A DNA stretch of 8,635 nt from Paracoccaceae bacterium (lineage in GTDB: Bacteria > Pseudomonadota > Alphaproteobacteria > Rhodobacterales > Rhodobacteraceae), in the NCBI GenBank assembly GCA_026982515.1, contig JALSGY010000488.1:1-8635 (forward strand). The letters run 5' to 3'. Under the pieces are notes generated by a model. It searched no databases and was not told where the DNA came from. It worked only from the letters and a program-made list of their open reading frames with translations. A program made the position numbers and the translations under genes. Positions 4,844 to 8,635 of this stretch are shown here, in pieces (the first letter of the stretch is position 1; every line of letters begins with the position of its first letter).

Positions 4844-5443
4844 ATGGCACATCTGGATTACTTTTTTGCGACAGTTTCCCCCTTCACCTACCTGGCCGGA
4901 AAGCGGCTGGAGGAGATCGCGCAAAGCCACGGCGCCACCGTCACCTACAAGCCGCTCGACATCCTGGCGCTGTTTGCCCGCACCGGCGGCACCCCGCCGC
5001 AGGAGCGCCATCCCTCGCGCCAGGAATACCGCCTCCAGGAACTGGCCCGCCGTGCCAGGAAGGCCGGCCTGCCGATCAACCTGCGCCCGACGATCTTTCC
5101 CGTCAATCCCGCCCCCTCGTCCTATGCGGTGATTGCCGCCCAGAAGGTCGGCGGCGGCGACATCGGCGAACTGGTGCACACGATCCTGCGCGCCTACTGG
5201 GCCGAAGATCGCAACATCGCCGAAGACGAGGTGATCCGCGCGTGCCTCGAGAGGGCCGGTTTCGATCCGGGGCTGGCCGACAGCGGGCTGCTCGCCGGAG
5301 CGGAGGAATATGCCAGGAACCTCGAGGAGGCCGTGGCGCGCGGTGTTTTCGGGGTGCCCTTCTACATCACCGACGAGGATCAGCGCTTCTGGGGGCATGA
5401 CCGGCTTGAAGACCTCGATCTCCACCTTGCGGGCAAGCTGTGA
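4844..5443 (+). CDS. 2-hydroxychromene-2-carboxylate isomerase family protein (DsbA / GST-kappa fold)
   Basis: This 199-residue thioredoxin-fold protein belongs to the HCCA isomerase / GST-kappa group, whose founding member (NahD) is a glutathione-dependent isomerase in naphthalene breakdown. Key parts are LDYFFATVSPFTYLAGKRL (4-22), with Ser12 where the family activates glutathione, the PLDI strand (37-40), and GVFGVPFYI (167-175), with the conserved Val-Pro of the glutathione site. RFWGHDRLEDL (181-191) follows at the C-terminus. There is no signal peptide. GAGG at 4830-4833 lies 10 bases before the ATG. No naphthalene-pathway genes are nearby, so the true substrate is unknown and the name reflects family only. 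Its stop overlaps the start of the next gene by one base (TGATG), pointing to coupled translation. Confidence 0.9.
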   Translation: MAHLDYFFATVSPFTYLAGKRLEEIAQSHGATVTYKPLDILALFARTGGTPPQERHPSRQEYRLQELARRARKAGLPINLRPTIFPVNPAPSSYAVIAAQKVGGGDIGELVHTILRAYWAEDRNIAEDEVIRACLERAGFDPGLADSGLLAGAEEYARNLEEAVARGVFGVPFYITDEDQRFWGHDRLEDLDLHLAGKL

Positions 5444-6249
5444 TGGCGCTTCGCGAGGTGGCCGGGCTGGCCGTCCGGGTGAGCGAATACGGCAAGGGTG
5501 CGCGGCCGGCGCTGCTCATGCACTGCTCGCTGGCCCATTCCGGCGCCTGGGCGGGCATGATGGCGCATCTGGATGATCTGCTGCGCGCCACCGCCTTCGA
5601 TCTGCCCGGGCACGGCGGTTCGGCGGCCCTGCCGGAGGGGCGGGATCTTCTCGACCAGACCACCGCGATCGCCGGGGCGCTGATCGGCGAGCCTGCAGTC
5701 GTCATCGGCCATTCCTTTTCCGCCATCGCGGCACTGCATCTGGGTCTGGAGCGCCCCGAACTGGTGCGTGCGCTGGTGCTGATCGAACCCGTGCTGTTTG
5801 CCGCCGCGCACGGGACGGAGGAATTTTCCGCCCACGAAGAGGCGATGCTGCCCTTTGCCGAAAGCATCGCCCGGGGCCGCCCGGCAGAGGCGGCGCGCCA
5901 CTTCATGGCCCTGTGGGGCGATGGTCGCCCGTGGCAGGCCCTGCCCGAGGCCCAGCGCAGCTACCTGGCCGAGCGCATCCACCTGATTCCGGCCGGTTAT
6001 CCCGCCACCCACGAGGACCGCCCGCGCCTGCTGGCCCCGGGGCGGCTGGAGGCCCTGGGCCTGCCGGTACTGCTGCTGGAGGGCGCCGCTTCGCCGCCGG
6101 TGATCGGTGCCATCGGCAACGTGCTGTTTCACCGGCTTTCCAATGCCACCCGCCGGGTCATCCCCGGCGCGGGCCACATGCTGCCGATCACCCACCCAGA
6201 ACAGTCGGCCGGTGCCATCCGAGACTTCCTGCGGGCAGACGCGGGCTGA
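5443..6249 (+). CDS. Alpha/beta hydrolase
   Basis: This 268-residue cytosolic alpha/beta-hydrolase-fold protein has LLMHCSLAHSGAW (24-36) as the oxyanion loop, FDLPGHGGS (52-60), and the nucleophile elbow GHSFS with Ser91. Ser91 is followed by AIAALHLGLERPELVRALVLIEPVLF (94-119). The catalytic His is in PGAGHMLPITHPE (His245). The usual Asp after strand 7 is not obvious, because that position reads LLLEGAASPPVIG (211-222). Glu115 in LIEPV or Glu213 might serve as acid. The substrate cannot be predicted; esterase, lactonase or C-C hydrolase activities all occur in the fold. The ATG at 5443 overlaps the isomerase TGA by one base. A GTG three bases earlier is in frame and adds only one residue. 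It ends 43 bases from the convergent aldolase stop. Confidence 0.9.
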   Translation: MALREVAGLAVRVSEYGKGARPALLMHCSLAHSGAWAGMMAHLDDLLRATAFDLPGHGGSAALPEGRDLLDQTTAIAGALIGEPAVVIGHSFSAIAALHLGLERPELVRALVLIEPVLFAAAHGTEEFSAHEEAMLPFAESIARGRPAEAARHFMALWGDGRPWQALPEAQRSYLAERIHLIPAGYPATHEDRPRLLAPGRLEALGLPVLLLEGAASPPVIGAIGNVLFHRLSNATRRVIPGAGHMLPITHPEQSAGAIRDFLRADAG

Positions 6250-6260
6250 TTTCACCTTGC

Positions 6261-6283
6261 CCGAAATACTCCCGCCGGAGGCA
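6261..6283 (-). terminator. Short hairpin terminator, Rhodobacterales-type CTCCGGCGGGAG-TATTT element
   Basis: On the minus strand, CTCC-GGCG-GGAG (6280-6269) is followed by TATTT (6268-6264), 12 bases after the aldolase stop. The stem is only 4 bp. I recall closely similar sequence (CCTCCGGCGGGAGTATTT) recurring after genes throughout Rhodobacterales genomes, which supports a real 3'-end element for the ribF-ycgN-aldolase operon. The recurrence is from memory and was not checked. Confidence 0.55.
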
Positions 6284-6292
6284 TGTGGTTTC

Positions 6293-7369
6293 TCACCCCG
6301 TGCACGAGAGCGGGCCCTGTGGCGTGATCAGCTTCAGGAAATCGTCCACATCCGCATCGGTGGTGCACCAGCTGCACACCATCCGGGCCGAGAGCGGCTC
6401 GTCATCTGGTCCGTCGAGTGACTGGTTGAAGGGCCACAGGTAATAGGCGGCGCCGGCATCCCGGGCCTTGCGGTGGCCTGCGCGTGGCCAGCTTGCGAAA
6501 ACGGCATTGGCCTCCACGGGGTGGACGAGTGCCGCCCCGGGGATGGCCCGGATGCCCTCGGCCAGCCGCCGGGCCGCGGCATTGGCGGTGCGGGCCATTT
6601 CCAGCCACAGATCATCTTCGAGGTAGGCCTCCATCTGGGCCGAGAGGTAGCGGTGCTTGGAAAACAGATGCCCGCCGCGCTTGCGGCGCAGCTCGAACTC
6701 CCAGGATCTGCCGGGATCGAAGAGCAGCACCGCCTCCACCCCCATCAGGCCGTTCTTGGTGCCGCCGAAGGAAAGCACGTCGACACCGGCCTTCCATGTC
6801 ATCTCGGCGGGGGTGCAGCCGGCACTGACCAGCGCGTTGGCGAAACGGGCACCGTCCATGTGCAGCGCCAGCCCGTGGGCGCGGGCGACAGTGGCAATCC
6901 CGGCCACCTCGTCAGGAGAATAGACCGTCCCCGCCTCGGTGGCATTGGTGATCGTGACCGCCCCGGGCTGCACCGCATGCACGAAGCCTTCGGGGGTTTC
7001 GGCCAGTGCCGCCTCCAGCGCGGCGGCGGTGAATTTCGCGTGCTCGCCATCGAGCGGCACCAGCTTGGCCCCGCCGGTGTAGAACTCCGGGGCGCCGCAT
7101 TCATCCATCTGCACATGGGCCTCGCGATGGCAGTAGACCGCCTGCCAGGGCTGCACGTGACAGGCCAGCGAGAGGGCGTTGGCGGTGGTGCCGGTGGCGA
7201 CCAGATACACCGCGGCCTCGGGCGCCTCGAAGATCTCGCGCAGCCTGTTGCGCACCCTCTCCATGGCGGGTTCTTCCCCGTAGGAGGGGGCATGGCCCGC
7301 GTTGGCCTGCATCAGGGCCTCCATGACCCGGGGGTGGGCGGGCGAGGCGTTGTCGGAGGCAAAGAACAT
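6293..7369 (-). CDS. Low-specificity L-threonine aldolase-like PLP enzyme (beta-eliminating lyase family)
   Basis: This 358-residue fold-type I PLP enzyme is predicted to split L-threonine or L-allo-threonine into glycine and acetaldehyde. It opens FFASDNASPAHPRVMEAL (2-19) with APSYGEEP (27-34), the substrate-site signature of the family. It has LVATGTTANALSL (56-68), HREAHVQMDECGAPEF (81-96), with His85 positioned to stack on PLP, and HMDGARFANAL (170-180), with Asp172 contacting the pyridine nitrogen. The internal-aldimine lysine is in SFGGTKNG (Lys205). The C-terminal small domain ends CSWCTTDADVDDFLKLI. Length fits the family. GAGGAG (7384-7379), inside the end of ycgN, lies 9 bases before the ATG, and the ycgN stop TAG directly abuts this ATG (TAGATG), so the two are probably translationally coupled. 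A short hairpin terminator follows. Confidence 0.92.
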   Translation of the reverse strand: MFFASDNASPAHPRVMEALMQANAGHAPSYGEEPAMERVRNRLREIFEAPEAAVYLVATGTTANALSLACHVQPWQAVYCHREAHVQMDECGAPEFYTGGAKLVPLDGEHAKFTAAALEAALAETPEGFVHAVQPGAVTITNATEAGTVYSPDEVAGIATVARAHGLALHMDGARFANALVSAGCTPAEMTWKAGVDVLSFGGTKNGLMGVEAVLLFDPGRSWEFELRRKRGGHLFSKHRYLSAQMEAYLEDDLWLEMARTANAAARRLAEGIRAIPGAALVHPVEANAVFASWPRAGHRKARDAGAAYYLWPFNQSLDGPDDEPLSARMVCSWCTTDADVDDFLKLITPQGPLSCTG

Positions 7370-7840
7370 CTACACGGGCTCCTCGATGATGTAATCTTCC
7401 CACTCGTCCTGATCGACCTCGAATTCCGGCACCGTCATGCGGCGCACCGAAACGCCCGCCCGGTGCACCGAGTCCGGGTCGCCGGTGATCAGCGGGTGCC
7501 AGTCGGGCAGGGGGCGGCCTTCCGCCAGCAGCCGGTAGGCGCAGGTCTCGGGCAGCCAGTAGGCGTGTTCGCGCAGGCTGGCCGTGGTCATGGTGATGCA
7601 TTCGGGCACGATCTGGTGGCGGATGTGATATTGGGTGCAGCGGCAGGTTTCGTCGTCGAGCAGCTTGCAGGCGACGCGGGTGAGCACCACCTCGCCGGTG
7701 TCCGGATCTTCCAGCTTGTTGAGGCAGCACTTGCCGCAACCGTCGCACAGGGCCTCCCACTCGGCCGCGGTCATGCGCTGCAGGGGCACCTTCTCCCAGA
7801 AACGGTGGCGCAGGCGTGGGCGTGCGGCGGCCTCAGCCAT
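7370..7840 (-). CDS. ycgN: YcgN family (UPF0260) cysteine-cluster protein
   Basis: This 156-residue cytosolic protein belongs to the YcgN/UPF0260 family and carries the CxxCxxCC-type putative metal-chelating motif. The sequence is FWEKVPLQRMTAAEWEALCDGCGKCCLNKLED (14-45) with Cys32, Cys35, Cys38 and Cys39. Further cysteines at 58, 66, 68, 81 and 100 sit in ACKLLDDETCRCTQY, IVPECITM and LPETCAYRLL, the usual family pattern. The C-terminus has PDWHPLITGDPDSVHRAG and the acidic tail QDEWEDYIIEEPV. A zinc or iron-sulphur centre is plausible, but the molecular role is unknown. The ATG at 7840 overlaps the ribF stop by 8 bases. A longer in-frame extension upstream is just the ribF gene read in another frame, so it was discarded. 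It sits mid-operon between ribF and the aldolase. Confidence 0.92.
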   Translation of the reverse strand: MAEAAARPRLRHRFWEKVPLQRMTAAEWEALCDGCGKCCLNKLEDPDTGEVVLTRVACKLLDDETCRCTQYHIRHQIVPECITMTTASLREHAYWLPETCAYRLLAEGRPLPDWHPLITGDPDSVHRAGVSVRRMTVPEFEVDQDEWEDYIIEEPV

Positions 7841-8635
7841 CGGCGCAGTCCCGCCAGGACCAGCCCGGTTCGATCCGGGCCAGGATCTCGCGGGCGCGGG
7901 CGCAGTCTTCGTCCATCTGGGCCACCAGCGCCGCGAGGCTGTCGAACTTCGCCTCCGGGCGCAGGTATTCGATGAAGGCCACCGAGAGGTGTTCGCCATA
8001 GAGATCGCCCGAGAAGTCGAACAGGAAGGTTTCCAGATTGGGCTGGTTGTTGCCGAACATCGGCCGCACGCCCACCGAGGCCGCGCCGTCGTAGCAGCCG
8101 GCATGGGGGCCGGTGAGCACCTCGACCTTCACCGCATAGATGCCGAAGCGGGGGGGGTGCAGGCGGTCGATCGACATGTTGGCGGTGGGATAGCCCAGTT
8201 CCCGCCCGCGCCGGTCGCCGCCGTAGACCTCGCCGTCGATCCGGTGCCAGTGGCCCAGCATCGCTGCCGCCTCGCGCGGCCGGCCCTCGCTGAGCGCCTT
8301 GCGGATGCTGGTGGACGACACCTCGCCATGCGCGCCGCGCACCAGCTCGGCGATGGTCACCCCGAAGCCCATCTCGCGGCCGAAACGCTCCAGCATCGCG
8401 GTATCGCCTTCGCGTCCCTTGCCGAAGCGGAAATCGCGACCCACAACCGCGTGGCGCAGCCCCAGCCCCTCGACCAGAACCTCGCGGGCGAAACGCTCGG
8501 CCGTGAGTGCGGCAAGACGGCCGTCGAAGGGCAGCTGGTAAAGCCGCTCGACGCCGAGCTTTTCCAGCCGGTGCTGCCGGGTTTCGGCGTTCATCAGCCT
8601 GAAAGGCGGGGCCTCGGGGTGGAAGAACTCGCGCG
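7833..8635 (-). CDS. ribF: Bifunctional riboflavin kinase / FAD synthetase (5' end outside window)
   Basis: This enzyme phosphorylates riboflavin to FMN and adenylylates FMN to FAD. The frame is open through the window edge. Residues REFFHPEAPPFRL precede an internal Met at 8594, matching the RibF segment between the nucleotide-binding N-terminus and MNAETRQHRLEKLG. About 266 residues are visible of an expected 310 or so, and the HxGH adenylyl-transfer motif lies outside. Visible are VVGRDFRFGKGREGD and SSTSIRKAL (end of the FAD synthetase domain), then the riboflavin kinase domain with GRELGYPTANM, FGIYAVKV, ASVGVRPMFG and LETFLFDFSGDLYG. A C-terminal helix, SLAALVAQMDEDCARAREIL, follows. 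The stop overlaps the ycgN start by 8 bases (ATGGCTGA), so it heads a coupled operon. No FMN riboswitch could be assessed, because the 5' region is not in the window. Confidence 0.96.
   Translation of the reverse strand, partial: REFFHPEAPPFRLMNAETRQHRLEKLGVERLYQLPFDGRLAALTAERFAREVLVEGLGLRHAVVGRDFRFGKGREGDTAMLERFGREMGFGVTIAELVRGAHGEVSSTSIRKALSEGRPREAAAMLGHWHRIDGEVYGGDRRGRELGYPTANMSIDRLHPPRFGIYAVKVEVLTGPHAGCYDGAASVGVRPMFGNNQPNLETFLFDFSGDLYGEHLSVAFIEYLRPEAKFDSLAALVAQMDEDCARAREILARIEPGWSWRDCADG

Noticed and set aside
7864..7879. CCCGGTTCGATCCGGG, which resembles a tRNA T-arm.
   Set aside because: It lies within the ribF coding sequence, and no acceptor, D-arm or anticodon arm can be built around it.
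6473..7975. 500-codon + strand open frame opposite the aldolase and ycgN genes.
   Set aside because: It is a GC-rich antisense shadow: the minus-strand genes carry complete family signatures, while this frame shows only low-complexity Gly/His/Arg-rich sequence.

Overview
The window is GC-rich, gene-dense DNA from an alphaproteobacterium, most likely Rhodobacterales (Rhodobacter/Roseobacter-type). This rests on recognising protein sequences typical of that group (ribose-phosphate pyrophosphokinase, RibF, YcgN, UspF/G-like proteins). It also rests on a short hairpin-plus-TATTT element after the aldolase gene that I recall as common in those genomes. No database search was possible. I see no mobile element, CRISPR array, rRNA, tRNA or phage gene. 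The content is ordinary chromosomal housekeeping and stress genes.

Layout, left to right. A C-terminal gene fragment (1-213, +) ends at a strong intrinsic terminator. It converges with a HugZ-like FMN-binding split-barrel protein (265-741, -). A divergent + block follows: an ABM-domain protein (836-1156), two tandem universal stress proteins (1240-1647 and 1714-2121), a 324-bp structured gene-free stretch, and a zf-TFIIB zinc-ribbon protein with a highly charged tail (2446-2829). A 30-bp near-palindrome separates that block from a convergent minus pair: a secreted L,D-transpeptidase (2929-3558) and prs (3726-4745). Divergent from prs is a translationally coupled + pair, a DsbA/GST-kappa-type 2-hydroxychromene-2-carboxylate isomerase homologue (4844-5443) and an alpha/beta hydrolase (5443-6249). 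The right end is a tight minus-strand operon ribF - ycgN - threonine aldolase (8635 down to 6293). Its genes overlap or abut, and ribF runs off the window edge.

How the genes fit together. The best regulatory signal is a Crp/Fnr-type box (TTGA-N6-TCAG, 1166-1179), placed about 41.5 bp upstream of the start implied by an AATATT -10 element, ahead of the first usp. This suggests oxygen- or redox-responsive control of the tandem stress proteins, in line with the FnrL-regulated usp genes known in Rhodobacter. prs supplies PRPP for nucleotide, His and Trp synthesis. ribF makes FMN and FAD, the cofactor type the HugZ-like protein would bind. The threonine aldolase is PLP-dependent. The isomerase/hydrolase pair looks like a small glutathione-linked or aromatic-compound side pathway of unknown substrate.

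I did not find a clearly undescribed multi-gene system. The items most worth a second look are the structured repeat-bearing intergenic region (2122-2445), the Fnr-type promoter, the opposed promoter architecture between prs and the isomerase, and the coupled isomerase/hydrolase pair.
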